A stretch of 24,008 bases of DNA from Clostridia bacterium (GCA_900770945.1 CAAGME010000051.1:1-24008), one strand, 5' to 3'; counted from the stretch's first letter, positions 1 through 7,598 are shown. Program-made: numbers and translations. The notes: a model not told the origin generated them from the sequence alone.

Positions 1-61
1 CGAACCGTAAACGGCGATTTCTTATCCGCAAAAATGCGAAGCACCTAAAAGAGCGTATTTT

Positions 62-181
62 TTGATGATTTTTTGCGAGCGTGAGGCAGGCGTACTAAAT
101 GTACTCCAATCGAACGGTCACAAAAAAGAGCGAAAAAGCCGCCTTTTAGGTAGTTAGTGATAAGGAATGTAATCCCTATTA
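62..181 (+). repeat. Dispersed repeat, copy 1 (about 120 bp)
   Basis: This stretch matches the reverse complement of the last 120 bases of the window (23888-24008) over its whole length, at roughly 75-80% identity by eye. Shared blocks include TTGATGATTTTTTGCGAGCG at one end, GAACGGTC in the middle, and CCTTTTAGGTA plus an AATCCCTA end. The flank at about 20-56 contains CTTATCC and CACCTAAAAG, which resemble the reverse complement of the right end, so the full element may be a fold-back with imperfect terminal inverted repeats. No convincing reading frame runs through it; the 71-codon minus-strand frame at 45-260 is just a translation of the repeat. A partial third copy lies at 4753-4782. Confidence 0.8.
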
Positions 182-269
182 TTATATTCCTAAGTCTTTT
201 TGTTGTCAAGAATCGGAAAAAAGTTTTTTCCGTTTTTTTTCTTCTCTTTGCTTTAATCAACGATAATTA

Positions 270-300
270 GCCGTTAATCGACTTATAGGCGGACTTTTTA
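270..300 (+). repeat. 31-bp repeat, copy 1, containing TAATCGACTTATAG
   Basis: These 31 bases recur identically at 5195-5225, and weaker similarity (A/T-rich with GCGG and GGAAAA blocks) continues for about 40 bases in both. The 14-mer core TAATCGACTTATAG is also found at 12890-12903 and, inverted, at 15026-15039. The copy lies about 50 bp upstream of the LytTR operon promoter. Confidence 0.8.
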
Positions 301-347
301 TAAAAACAACCGCAAAAACGCAACGGAAAATATTTTTTAAAAACCTA

Positions 348-376
348 TTGACAAAAGCGAACGATAATGGTATATT
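348..376 (+). promoter_or_regulatory. Promoter of the LytTR two-component operon
   Basis: TTGACA at 348-353, a 17-base spacer and TATATT at 371-376 fit a sigma-A promoter. The bases AAACCTATTGACAA here recur at the promoter at 2637-2650, which could mean shared control or simple drift from consensus. The start of transcription would be near 383, leaving a leader of about 130 bases. Confidence 0.8.
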
Positions 377-393
377 AAAATCAAAGGTAATAA

Positions 394-457
394 AAAGGCA
401 TAAAAAAAACGAAGTGCCTTTGCCGTTGACAAAGGAGCAACCGTACGTGGTACGGTT
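394..457 (+). promoter_or_regulatory. Structured 5' leader of the LytTR operon
   Basis: Three pairings are visible. AAAGGCA (394-400) can pair with TGCCTTT (415-421). CCTTTG (417-422) can instead pair with CAAAGG (430-435), so these two are mutually exclusive. A perfect 8-bp hairpin, AACCGTAC-GTG-GTACGGTT, lies at 439-457. A 10-codon frame starting at ATG 489 runs into the response regulator start but has no good ribosome binding site. The alternating pairings could form a regulatory switch; this is inference. Confidence 0.4.
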
Positions 458-514
458 TCAACCCGATTAAAGATAAGTCAGATTAACAATGGAAAACGAA
501 ACTCAGGAGGAATT

Positions 515-1225
515 ATGGTGAAGATTGCGATTATAGACGACGAGGAGCAAGCGCGGAAAGAGCTTAAAGAAAACCTTGTCAGATATGAAAAAGAAGAGAA
601 CGTCGCTTTTTCCGTGACGACGTTTACCGAGCCGATAACTTTCTTGAAAGAGTACGATAAGCAATTCGACATAATTTTCCTCGATGTGGAGATGCCCGAC
701 TGCAACGGCATAAAGCTTGCGAAGAAAATACGCAAAATAGATTCGCAAGTCATAATAGTGTTCGTCACGAACTTCGGAAAATACGCCATAGACGGCTACG
801 AGGTCGATGCGCTCGACTTTATCGTAAAACCCGTCACGTATTACGGGCTTAAACTCAAAATCAAACGTGCGGTCGAGCGGATCGGGCGCGAAGATTGCCT
901 TACGATTGACGTTAACGCTTACGACAAGTTTACCCGCCTTATGCAAAAGGATATCTACTACGTGGAAGTGCGCGAACACGGCTTGTTTTTCCATACGACC
1001 GATGGCGTTGTCCAGACTTACGGCTCGTTAAAAAAGACGGAAGATTTGTTAGACAAAAAGTCCTTTTCGCGATGCAACCATTGCTACCTTGTTAATTTAA
1101 GACATATAAAAAGCATTTGCGGCTTCGATTTAACGCTTTCAAACGGCGAGGTTTTGCAGATTTCGCGTTCGAAAAGAAAACCTTTTTCGGAAGCGGTGGA
1201 CGAATTCGTGCGGAGTAATTTCTGA
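515..1225 (+). CDS. LytTR-family response regulator (AgrA/LytT type)
   Basis: This is a 236-residue two-component response regulator. Residues 1-120 form a receiver domain: acidic pair D8-D9, phosphoacceptor D57 in the context FLDVEMPD, switch T85 and conserved K105. Residues about 140-235 form a LytTR DNA-binding domain, with the typical RCNHCYLVNLRHI segment and basic SRSKRK near the end. The family binds pairs of 9-bp direct repeats next to promoters. AGGAGG at 505-510 lies 4 bases from ATG 515 and 7 from GTG 518, so GTG 518 is a possible alternative start two codons in-frame later. Its stop overlaps the next start (TGATG), so it is translationally coupled to the sensor kinase. No agrB or agrD gene is nearby, so the signal is unknown. 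Confidence 0.9.
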   Translation: MVKIAIIDDEEQARKELKENLVRYEKEENVAFSVTTFTEPITFLKEYDKQFDIIFLDVEMPDCNGIKLAKKIRKIDSQVIIVFVTNFGKYAIDGYEVDALDFIVKPVTYYGLKLKIKRAVERIGREDCLTIDVNAYDKFTRLMQKDIYYVEVREHGLFFHTTDGVVQTYGSLKKTEDLLDKKSFSRCNHCYLVNLRHIKSICGFDLTLSNGEVLQISRSKRKPFSEAVDEFVRSNF

Positions 1226-2553
1226 TGGTTTTCGGCTCTAATATTTCGATATATAAAATAGTGTTTATGGCGGAACTTTTGATAGCCGAAAGCTTGTTTT
1301 TTTCAAGGCTCACGTTAAAAAAGAATTTCTGGCTGCCGATAACTCTTTCCCTTATCGTTTGCTTTGCCGCCGCGTTCTTCTTTCCCGTAAACGCAAAGCT
1401 CAATTCGCCGCTTTACGTTTCGTTCATGTTCTTTTTCCTCTTCGCGCTTACTTTGACGTGTTCGTTCTTTATCTTTGACGAAAAGCCCGTCGCTTTGATA
1501 TTTTGCTCGATAGCCGGGTATTGCACGCAACATGTTGCGTTTCAGTGCTTCAATATTCTCGCGTACTCAACGGAAATAAACGACAACACCGCGCTCGGCA
1601 TTTACGGCAACGACCTTTCGCCGGTGTTCACGCTGTATGCTATCCCTTTGTACGTTATCTGTTATTTTGCCGCGTACTGGCTTGTGTATCTACTATGCTC
1701 ACTAAGGATAAAAGGACAGATTTTCGTAAAAAGCGCGCAAGTGCTTGTTCTGCTCGTTTTAACTGTGCTTGTAAGCGTAGTCATAAACGCCGTTACCACT
1801 TACCACTCTTACGACGCTTTCGATAAACTAAACGTCATCATGACGAGCATAAGCATATTCGTTTGTTGTGCTCTCGTTTTAACCGTTCAGTTTTCTTTTC
1901 TTTTAAGCACCGACTTACAGAACGAACTCGAAAGGGTTAACGGCATACTCAGAGAAGAACGGCGGCAATACGTTACGTCTAAGGAAACTATAGAACTCAT
2001 AAACATAAAGTGCCATGACTTAAAGTACAAAATACGCCTTATTTCGGGTGGCGGAATGCTTGACGACAAAAAGGTCGACGAGATAGAAAAAACCATTTCG
2101 ATATATGATTCGTTCGTGGAAACGGGCAACGCGGCGTTAGACCTTGCCGTAACTGAAAAAGGGCTTGTTTGCAGCGGCAAAAAGATAAATTTTTCGTGTA
2201 TTCTCGATGGTAAAAAACTTAGTTTTATAGACGAAACGGACATTTACACGCTGTTTTGCAACGCGCTCGACAACGCGATAGAAGCTTCTATGAAATGTGA
2301 AGAAGAAAAGCGCGTTATAAGCCTTACTTCTCACTTTGCGGGCGGGCGGCTAATCGTTGTTTGCCGCAACTATTATAGCGATCAACCGATTTTAGACGAA
2401 AACGGTTTTAAGACCACCAAAGAGGACAAACGATACCATGGTTACGGCGTGAAGAGCATAAAACGAATAGTTTCCCTTTACGGTGGCAAAACGGAAATTT
2501 CCGCCGACGAAGGCGTTTTTACGCTGACAATGATTTTTCCTTTGTCTACTTAA
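1225..2553 (+). CDS. GHKL sensor histidine kinase (AgrC-like), six-TM sensor
   Basis: This 442-residue membrane histidine kinase is the partner of the preceding regulator. About six hydrophobic segments fill residues 5-225, followed by a short coiled-coil linker rich in E/R. The phosphoacceptor region is KCHDLKYKIR with H264. The ATP-binding GHKL domain shows an N-box (N346, D349, N350 in FCNALDNAIEAS) and a G-box (G406-Y-G408 in HGYGVKSI). The layout matches AgrC-type quorum or peptide sensors, where the membrane part senses the signal. Its start codon overlaps the regulator's stop by one base. A terminator follows directly at 2564-2592. Confidence 0.88.
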   Translation: MVFGSNISIYKIVFMAELLIAESLFFSRLTLKKNFWLPITLSLIVCFAAAFFFPVNAKLNSPLYVSFMFFFLFALTLTCSFFIFDEKPVALIFCSIAGYCTQHVAFQCFNILAYSTEINDNTALGIYGNDLSPVFTLYAIPLYVICYFAAYWLVYLLCSLRIKGQIFVKSAQVLVLLVLTVLVSVVINAVTTYHSYDAFDKLNVIMTSISIFVCCALVLTVQFSFLLSTDLQNELERVNGILREERRQYVTSKETIELINIKCHDLKYKIRLISGGGMLDDKKVDEIEKTISIYDSFVETGNAALDLAVTEKGLVCSGKKINFSCILDGKKLSFIDETDIYTLFCNALDNAIEASMKCEEEKRVISLTSHFAGGRLIVVCRNYYSDQPILDENGFKTTKEDKRYHGYGVKSIKRIVSLYGGKTEISADEGVFTLTMIFPLST

Positions 2554-2563
2554 TAGTTTTTTT

Positions 2564-2592
2564 AAACGCTTCGCTTGTCGGGGCGTTTTTTT
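2564..2592 (+). terminator. Rho-independent terminator of the LytTR operon
   Basis: AAACGCTTCG (2564-2573) pairs with CGGGGCGTTT (2579-2588) around the loop CTTGT, with two G-U pairs, and is followed by a run of seven T ending at 2592. Confidence 0.85.
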
Positions 2593-2593
2593 G

Positions 2594-2635
2594 CGGTTTA
2601 CGGACGGCTTATGGTTTGAAAACGACGGGTTATGA
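2594..2635 (+). promoter_or_regulatory. Candidate LytTR operator: three CGGNTTAYGR repeats
   Basis: CGGTTTACGG (2594-2603), CGGCTTATGG (2605-2614) and CGGGTTATGA (2626-2635) are degenerate direct repeats starting 11 and 21 bp apart. The last ends 8 bases before the -35 box at 2644. Known AgrA-type sites are paired 9-bp direct repeats with a spacer of about 12 bp next to the -35, so the 2605/2626 pair fits well. The link to the upstream regulator is inference. Confidence 0.4.
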
Positions 2636-2643
2636 AAAACCTA

Positions 2644-2672
2644 TTGACAAGCTAAAAATCATCGTATAAAAT
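2644..2672 (+). promoter_or_regulatory. Promoter of the lipoprotein/GH3 operon
   Basis: TTGACA (2644-2649), 17-base spacer, TAAAAT (2667-2672). TATAAA at 2665-2670 is an alternative -10 with a 15-base spacer. Confidence 0.75.
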
Positions 2673-2736
2673 TTAACGACGAAAGGCGGGAAACTTTAAA
2701 AATCAGCTTTCCGTACTAAAAACAAGGAGTATGAAA

Positions 2737-3993
2737 ATGAAAAAAACAAGGCTAATTAGTGCGATTTTGGCGTTGACAGTGGCGTTATGCGTGGCTTTGA
2801 GCGGTTGCGCGGACGACAGCGGTAATTCAAGCGGCACCCCCGGCGGCAAGAAAAACGAGGACGCGAACGAGTATTACGTAAGTAAGCTTGAAATGGTAAC
2901 CCCGCCCGACCGCACCGAATACGTCGAGGGCGAAGAAGCTTTCGACCCGACAGGCATGGTCGTAAAAGCGACATGGAACGACGGTTACGTCGAAGAAAGC
3001 GTTTCGTTTAATAAACTTCGCATAGTACCCGCCGGGTTTATCCCGAAAGGCACCGAGGAAGTGAAAATTTACTACGGGGATAAGTATGTTTCCGTTCCTC
3101 TTGCTACGGGCAAAAAGTACTTGCACGTCAAACAAGTTCCCGTAAAAACCGACTATAAGGAAGGCGAAACGTTCGACCCCGAGGGTCTTATCCTCGAATA
3201 TGTTTTGGGAAGCGGAAAATACGTTGATATAGAGGACTACGACGTTTCAAAAGTCGTTTACGACGCGAACAAAAAACTCACAGTAGCCGACAAATCGGTT
3301 GAAGTTAAGTGGGGCGAATACGAAACGGAAGTTAAGATAAACGTCATGAAAGCCTCGCTCAAAATAGAACTTGAAGACAGTTCTATGGTATCACTCTCAG
3401 GCGGCGCGAGAACCAAAGTCTTCCTTGACGAAAACGGCAAGGCTTGGAACGATGATAAATTCACTTATGCAGCTACCCCTGCAAGTCTCGTTATGATTTC
3501 GCAGGCAAGCGGAAGAAATTTTGCTTCCCATTTTGATACGGGTGAAGAAAAAATCACGATAAAATTCAATAACTCCGGCACGGGCAAGGCAAAACTCAAA
3601 ATTCGTGGTGCGTCCAACGCGTACGACGCAAATCCGCCGTCAATGGTGGAAGCCGTTCCGCTTTCGGGTATTATGGTGCTTAACGTCAACGGGCAAAACG
3701 TGGCTATTCCTACCGATTCCGTACTTGAAGGTAAAAACAATAACGGCGTCGGCGATAACACGCTCTACACATACTGGTTTACTACGCTTTTGGGAGAAAT
3801 CGACCTTAAAGACGGCGAAAACGTTATAGAAATATCATTCAAGGCAGAACTTGTGGACAACGTTGATGAAATAGCAACGAAAGCTAACGGTTGTAAAAAA
3901 CAGGATTCTACCGGGAAATACTATAAGTATCAAGGTTTTTGGGGCGTTGCTCTCGGACAGTACGACTATGTACTTATCGAATACGTTGATTAA
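2737..3993 (+). CDS. Secreted lipoprotein with two Ig-like (Big_3) domains and a C-terminal beta-sandwich
   Basis: This is a 418-residue surface lipoprotein. The start at 2737 is preferred over ATG 2731 because AAGGAG (2724-2729) lies 7 bases from it but only 1 base from the earlier ATG. A lipoprotein signal peptide ends in LSGC, with C24 as the lipidated residue, followed by a G/S/D-rich linker. Two tandem bacterial Ig-like group 3 domains follow at about residues 46-125 and 126-203; both carry the hallmark TxYxEGExFDPxGLxxxxxW/Y pattern. From about 207 on, an IELEDS start and a long beta-rich region resemble carbohydrate-binding modules of the CBM6/35 kind, a weaker call. It is followed 12 bp later by a GH3 fragment in the same operon, which suggests polysaccharide or glycoside binding at the cell surface. 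Confidence 0.78.
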   Translation: MKKTRLISAILALTVALCVALSGCADDSGNSSGTPGGKKNEDANEYYVSKLEMVTPPDRTEYVEGEEAFDPTGMVVKATWNDGYVEESVSFNKLRIVPAGFIPKGTEEVKIYYGDKYVSVPLATGKKYLHVKQVPVKTDYKEGETFDPEGLILEYVLGSGKYVDIEDYDVSKVVYDANKKLTVADKSVEVKWGEYETEVKINVMKASLKIELEDSSMVSLSGGARTKVFLDENGKAWNDDKFTYAATPASLVMISQASGRNFASHFDTGEEKITIKFNNSGTGKAKLKIRGASNAYDANPPSMVEAVPLSGIMVLNVNGQNVAIPTDSVLEGKNNNGVGDNTLYTYWFTTLLGEIDLKDGENVIEISFKAELVDNVDEIATKANGCKKQDSTGKYYKYQGFWGVALGQYDYVLIEYVD

Positions 3994-4005
3994 CGAGGTA
4001 AAAAT

Positions 4006-4758
4006 ATGAAATTGAAAAAGCGCGATTTTATAGCGTTCGGAATAATGGCGATGATTCTCGCCGTGGCGATTGCCGTGGATGTTCTTGCGGGAGTGTGGGG
4101 CGACGTCATCACGATGCATTTGTACGGTTCGGGGCAAAACCTGACCGAAGACAACAAGGAATTGACTGCGGCTTTGTCAAAGTCAAGGCTGCTTAACTAC
4201 GACATTGCGGAAGAGGGCGTAGTGCTTGTAAAAAACGAGGACGAAACCTTGCCGCTTTCGAAAGACGAAATCAAAAAGATAAATATCTTCGGTTGGTCGA
4301 GTTCGGACGGCGGTTGGGTTTGCGGTTCGGACGGTTCCGCCGCTTCGAACGACGGCGTTGCCAAGAACAAACTGAAAATGAACGGCATTTTGCAGATGTG
4401 CAATAAAAAGTACTGCAAAAAATGCGGTTGGGGTAATGAAAAGTCTGCAACCGAATGTACTAAAAACGATTGCGGCGGTAAAGAGTTTATAGATTACGGC
4501 ATAGAGTACAACCAAGAACTTGCCGCAATGTATAAAAACTTCTGCGCTTCCCGCGCGCTTGACGGCAACGGCAACCTGATAAGAGCTTTAACGGGTGACC
4601 CGAGATATTATCTCTTAACCGAACCCGCAAGAGAAAAATACGACGAAGCAGGTGAAAACGGCAAAACGATTTTGCAAAACGCCAAAGAATTTTCGGATAT
4701 CGCGCTCGTGGTTATTTCAAGGCTCGGCGGCGAAAGATCAATAATAAAAAAGGATTAG
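4006..4758 (+). pseudogene. Truncated GH3 beta-glucosidase, N-terminal part only
   Basis: Only about 250 residues remain of a family 3 glycoside hydrolase, which normally exceeds 700. A signal anchor or membrane segment covers residues 8-32. EEGVVLVKNEDETLPL at about 68-84, then KINIFG, is typical of the GH3 C-type domain. Finding this domain first suggests the permuted order known from Ruminococcus albus and Butyrivibrio enzymes. The frame ends shortly after VISRLGGE, a motif normally followed by the rest of that domain and by the catalytic (beta/alpha)8 barrel, both absent here. The stop lies inside sequence matching the dispersed repeat of 62-181, so insertion or recombination at the repeat probably cut the gene. 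GAGG at 3995 serves as ribosome binding site. Residues 132-156 hold five cysteines, an unexpected zinc-knuckle-like insert. The product cannot be an active glycosidase. Confidence 0.75.
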
Positions 4759-4782
4759 GGATTCCATTCGTCATCTCCTTAA
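4753..4782 (-). repeat. Partial copy of the dispersed repeat
   Basis: On the minus strand this reads ATTAAGGAGATGACGAATGG followed by AATCCCTA, close to the AATCCCTA end of the copies at 62-181 and 23888-24008, with a small indel. It coincides with the end of the truncated GH3 frame. Confidence 0.5.
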
Positions 4783-5162
4783 TATTTTTGCGGAAATAAA
4801 TCGGTTTTTGCGAAGTTATAAAGGGACCGGGGTCGTTGTTGTTTGTGCGGCGCAAAATCGGTTACTTAGGCGTTAAACAACTTTCAACGTAGGCATTACT
4901 GTTTCGGTTGTTTGCCTTTAATTTCCTCAATTTAACGATGGAACGGAAGAATGTAAACTTGTTGATATTTCTGCTGCAGATAACGATAAATGGCGTTATA
5001 TCGGAAGGTGCTCTTCCGTAAGGTCCGTTGCTCTTTTACAAACCGAATATGAACGAACAAGAAAAAGTTTTTACGTCTTGTAAAGGTTGCTTTCGTACCC
5101 GAAAATGAATGCTTCAAGTGTTCCGTTTGCGGAAAGACTAAATAATTTTATACCGAAATTTC
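4783..5162. other. Stretch without an intact gene; possible decayed coding remnant
   Basis: No frame here has a start, ribosome binding site and reasonable length. On the plus strand, 4933-5091 reads in one frame as FNDGTEECKLVDISAADNDK and on to a stop. A second frame ends at about 5142 with ENECFKCSVCGKTK just before a stop, a CxxC-bearing tail. Together they look like a frameshifted relic of a small cysteine-containing protein, but I cannot name a family. The strong terminator at 5163 right after this second stop supports the idea that a gene once ended here. Confidence 0.3.
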
Positions 5163-5194
5163 AAAGCCCGACGATTTTTTTCGTCGGGCTTTTT
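5163..5194 (+). terminator. Strong rho-independent terminator
   Basis: A perfect 12-bp stem, AAAGCCCGACGA (5163-5174) with TCGTCGGGCTTT (5181-5192), encloses six T and is followed by T residues to 5194. It closes off the lipoprotein/GH3 region from the min genes and works in either direction in principle. Confidence 0.9.
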
Positions 5195-5225
5195 GCCGTT
5201 AATCGACTTATAGGCGGACTTTTTA
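5195..5225 (+). repeat. 31-bp repeat, copy 2
   Basis: These bases are identical to 270-300 and lie directly after the terminator at 5163-5194, about 130 bp upstream of the minD -10 box. Confidence 0.8.
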
Positions 5226-5354
5226 GAAAAATTGCCATAAAAAAGCCGGAAAAATTTTTTTAAAAAAGCCTTATCGGACGGGCGGCAAAAGTGTTTTCGG
5301 CAAAAAAAGAGCGTAGCCGACAAAAAAACAACTTCGGGCGTACTAAGTTTAATG

Positions 5355-5360
5355 TATAAT
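5355..5360 (+). promoter_or_regulatory. -10 box of the minD promoter
   Basis: TATAAT matches the consensus perfectly, but the -35 region at about 5332 (CTTCGG) is poor. Transcription would begin near 5367, so the leader would be only the ribosome binding site, AAAGGAG at 5368-5374. Confidence 0.5.
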
Positions 5361-5379
5361 CGTGGCAAAAGGAGAAAAA

Positions 5380-6162
5380 ATGTCAAGAAAAATCGTTATA
5401 ACTTCCGGCAAAGGGGGAGCGGGCAAAACCACCGTTACGGCATGCCTTGGATACAAACTCTCTCTCATGGGCAAAAAAACAGTGCTTTTGGACCTCGATT
5501 TCGGGCTGAATAACCTCGATATTCTGCTCGGCGTGGAGAATAAAACGAGTTACGGAATAGAGGACGTTATAAGCGGGAGATGCCGAGCCAAGCAAGCCCT
5601 CGTCGAAGTCGGGCGCAACCTTGCCGTCATGCCGTCGTCCAAAAATCCCGAAGTAAGGGTTTCGGCGCAAAACGTAAAACTCTTGATGGACGGGCTTAAA
5701 AACTCGTTCGACTTCGTGCTTGTCGATTGCCCCGCCGGCATAGGCGCGGGGTTTGAAAGAGCCGTTGCCGCGGCAGACGAAGCCTTAGTCGTCGTCAACC
5801 CGTCGCTTTCTTCTTTAAGGGACGCGGACAAAGCCGTTTCGCTCATAAAAAGTTACGGGCTTGAAAAAATTCAGGTGGTCGTAAACCGCGCCCGAGGCGA
5901 TCTCATCGCCGCTTCCCTCACGATAGGCGTCGGCGATATCAAGAAAATTTTAAAGCTCGATATCGCCGGGGTTTTGCCGGACGACGACGGAATTCTGCTT
6001 GGCGACGCGAAGAGGCTGACGAAGCTTTATACTTCCGACAAAGCCTACTCGTACTTAGCCAAAAATCTGACGGGCGCGGGCAAAGGCAAGCTTTACGACC
6101 CCGTATCGCCTTATCGCGGAATATTCGGCAGGCTGAAAATTGCCGCGGCAAGGCGGCTGTAG
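5380..6162 (+). CDS. minD: Septum site-determining ATPase MinD
   Basis: MinD is a membrane-cycling ATPase that helps place the division septum. The 260-residue product starts at ATG 5380, five bases after AAAGGAG; an upstream GTG at 5362 would put the ribosome binding site inside the gene. Visible features are the deviant Walker A motif GKGGAGKTT (K11 and K16), the LDLDFGLNNLD segment at about 37-47, and the switch DCPAGIG. The C-terminus, about FGRLKIAAARRL, forms a short basic amphipathic helix, as expected for the MinD membrane-targeting sequence. A minE-like gene follows after 61 bp. No minC is in the window, so what inhibitor it recruits is open. Confidence 0.9.
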   Translation: MSRKIVITSGKGGAGKTTVTACLGYKLSLMGKKTVLLDLDFGLNNLDILLGVENKTSYGIEDVISGRCRAKQALVEVGRNLAVMPSSKNPEVRVSAQNVKLLMDGLKNSFDFVLVDCPAGIGAGFERAVAAADEALVVVNPSLSSLRDADKAVSLIKSYGLEKIQVVVNRARGDLIAASLTIGVGDIKKILKLDIAGVLPDDDGILLGDAKRLTKLYTSDKAYSYLAKNLTGAGKGKLYDPVSPYRGIFGRLKIAAARRL

Positions 6163-6223
6163 GGTGAAGTCTTTGTCATGTATGGCGCGATAAAGCGCAA
6201 ATATATAGTAAAAGGAGAAAATC

Positions 6224-6445
6224 ATGCGTGACGAAAAACGCGCCGAAAGAATGATCGAAGCCGACCGTTACGGCTTCGTCGGCAAGTCAAAAGATTTGAT
6301 ACGGCTCGACGCAGAGCGGCTTTTAAAGGAATATTTTTGCCTTACAAAACCCGTTACCGTGGAAATAAACGGCGAGGGCGACGACTTCGACCTCGTTATA
6401 AAATCGCACGGTAACAGGGTCCGCTCGCCCTTAACCCTCGATTAG
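6224..6445 (+). CDS. minE: Divergent MinE-like topological specificity factor
   Basis: This 73-residue protein directly follows minD, with AAAGGAG at 6211-6217 placed 6 bases before ATG. In MinE the N-terminal part binds MinD and stimulates its ATPase, driving oscillation, and a dimeric alpha/beta domain follows. Here RAERMIEADRYGF, then a helix (LIRLDAERLLKEYF) and a strand-rich end (VTVEINGEGDDFDLVIKS) match the MinE pattern ADR..L..LR.DIL.VI.KY..I....V.V.....D...L...I. The usual amphipathic N-terminal membrane segment is short or missing. The call rests on position and pattern; a search is needed to exclude an unrelated small protein. Confidence 0.6.
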   Translation: MRDEKRAERMIEADRYGFVGKSKDLIRLDAERLLKEYFCLTKPVTVEINGEGDDFDLVIKSHGNRVRSPLTLD

Positions 6446-6518
6446 GTCGTTAAAATACGCATAATAAGCGTATAAAAGGAGAATTTCCGCCGTATAATAA
6501 CGAGAAGCGGTTATTAAG

Positions 6519-7478
6519 GTGAACGGCGTTTTATTGTTTGTAACGGGCATTGTCGTCTTTTTGCTCGGGCTTAAATTCGTCGCCGACGGGTTTGAAAACC
6601 TGAGCGGAAAAAGAACGGAAAGAATTCTCGAAAAAGCCTCGTCGAACCGCTTTTTTTCGTGCCTTTTCGGGTGCTTTTGTTCTGCGGCGGCTCAGAGCGG
6701 AGTCGCCGTGAACATGGCTGCCGTTTCGCTCGTAAGCAGCGGCGCGTTGACGCTTTTAAACGCCGCGGCGGTCGAGATAGGCTCTAATATCGGCACCACC
6801 GTAACGGCGCAATTGGCGAGTATCGCCGGCTTTGCGGGCGGCAAAACCGCACCCGTTTTTTTGCTTGTCGTCACTTTTGCTCTTTACGTTTTTTTCGACG
6901 GGAAAAACAAATTAAGAGCCGTAATTTTTAAAACGTTGTTCGGTTTGTCGCTTGTTTTAAGCGGCGTTTTCATAATGTCGGAATGTGCTTTTTTCTTGGT
7001 CGAGCTTCCTTTCGTAAAAACCTTGCTCACCGTAAAAAGTCCGCCTATACTGCTGTTAAACGGCTTTTTTATAGCTGCGCTCACGTCGTCGTCCTCGGCT
7101 CTTTCCGCCGTTTTGGTCATACTTGCGGCAAGAGGAGGGGTGGATTTTTTGTCGGCGACGTACTTAATCGTCGGCGCGAATATCGGCTCATGCTCGACGG
7201 TTTTTTTATTTTCGCTTAAAAAGGGCGACGGCGCGAAAACGACTGCTCTTTTCAATTTTGTTTTCAACGTATTCGGCGGAATGCTGTATTTTGTTTTCCT
7301 TGCGTTTTTCCGTCCGCGGCTTTTGCTTATTCCCGCAACGGGGCGGAGCGTAGCCGCGTTCCACACTCTTTTCAATCTTGCGGCGGCATCTTTCGCTCTG
7401 CCCGTTTTAAAGCCTATGACGAATTTGTGTTCGCTGCTCGTTTCGGGCAAAAGTTATAAAAACGTACTCAAAAAATAG
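6519..7478 (+). CDS. Na/Pi-cotransporter family membrane protein without PhoU domain
   Basis: A 319-residue integral membrane protein with about eight hydrophobic segments. It carries the two inverted signature repeats of the Na/Pi symporter family: SAAAQSGVAVNMAAV followed by IGSNIGTTVTAQL, and TSSSSALSAVLVILA followed by VGANIGSCSTVFL. Family members move phosphate with sodium, and many bacterial ones have a C-terminal PhoU-like domain that is absent here. In the first repeat the usual QSSSA is replaced by QSGVA, so the substrate may differ. The start is GTG 6519, preceded only by a weak ribosome binding site. TATAAT at 6493-6498 could be its own -10, though the -35 is poor and the leader would be very short. 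AAAGGAG at 6475-6481 is not followed by a usable start. Confidence 0.75.
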   Translation: MNGVLLFVTGIVVFLLGLKFVADGFENLSGKRTERILEKASSNRFFSCLFGCFCSAAAQSGVAVNMAAVSLVSSGALTLLNAAAVEIGSNIGTTVTAQLASIAGFAGGKTAPVFLLVVTFALYVFFDGKNKLRAVIFKTLFGLSLVLSGVFIMSECAFFLVELPFVKTLLTVKSPPILLLNGFFIAALTSSSSALSAVLVILAARGGVDFLSATYLIVGANIGSCSTVFLFSLKKGDGAKTTALFNFVFNVFGGMLYFVFLAFFRPRLLLIPATGRSVAAFHTLFNLAAASFALPVLKPMTNLCSLLVSGKSYKNVLKK

Positions 7479-7539
7479 ATTAAAAAAGTAAGAATTGCAA
7501 AATAAAAAGTAAAAAATTCAATGTTTTTATGGTAAACGA

Positions 7540-7568
7540 TTGACTTTTTTCGCGTGCGAATGTATTAT
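7540..7568 (+). promoter_or_regulatory. Promoter of the pgk-tpiA operon
   Basis: TTGACT (7540-7545), 17-base spacer, TATTAT (7563-7568). The 60 bases upstream are almost pure A/T and could act as an UP element. The leader is about 25 bases and holds only the AAGGAG at 7586-7591. Confidence 0.8.
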
Positions 7569-7598
7569 ATAGTCGAAAAAAATATAAGGAGTAAACTT

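Noticed and set aside
489..521. Leader peptide MENETQEELW as a gene
   Set aside because: There is no usable ribosome binding site and no recognisable signal; it is noted only as a possibility.
7554..7598. Longer N-terminus for PGK
   Set aside because: The first ATG overlaps the spacer and -10 of the promoter; AAGGAG fits ATG 7599.
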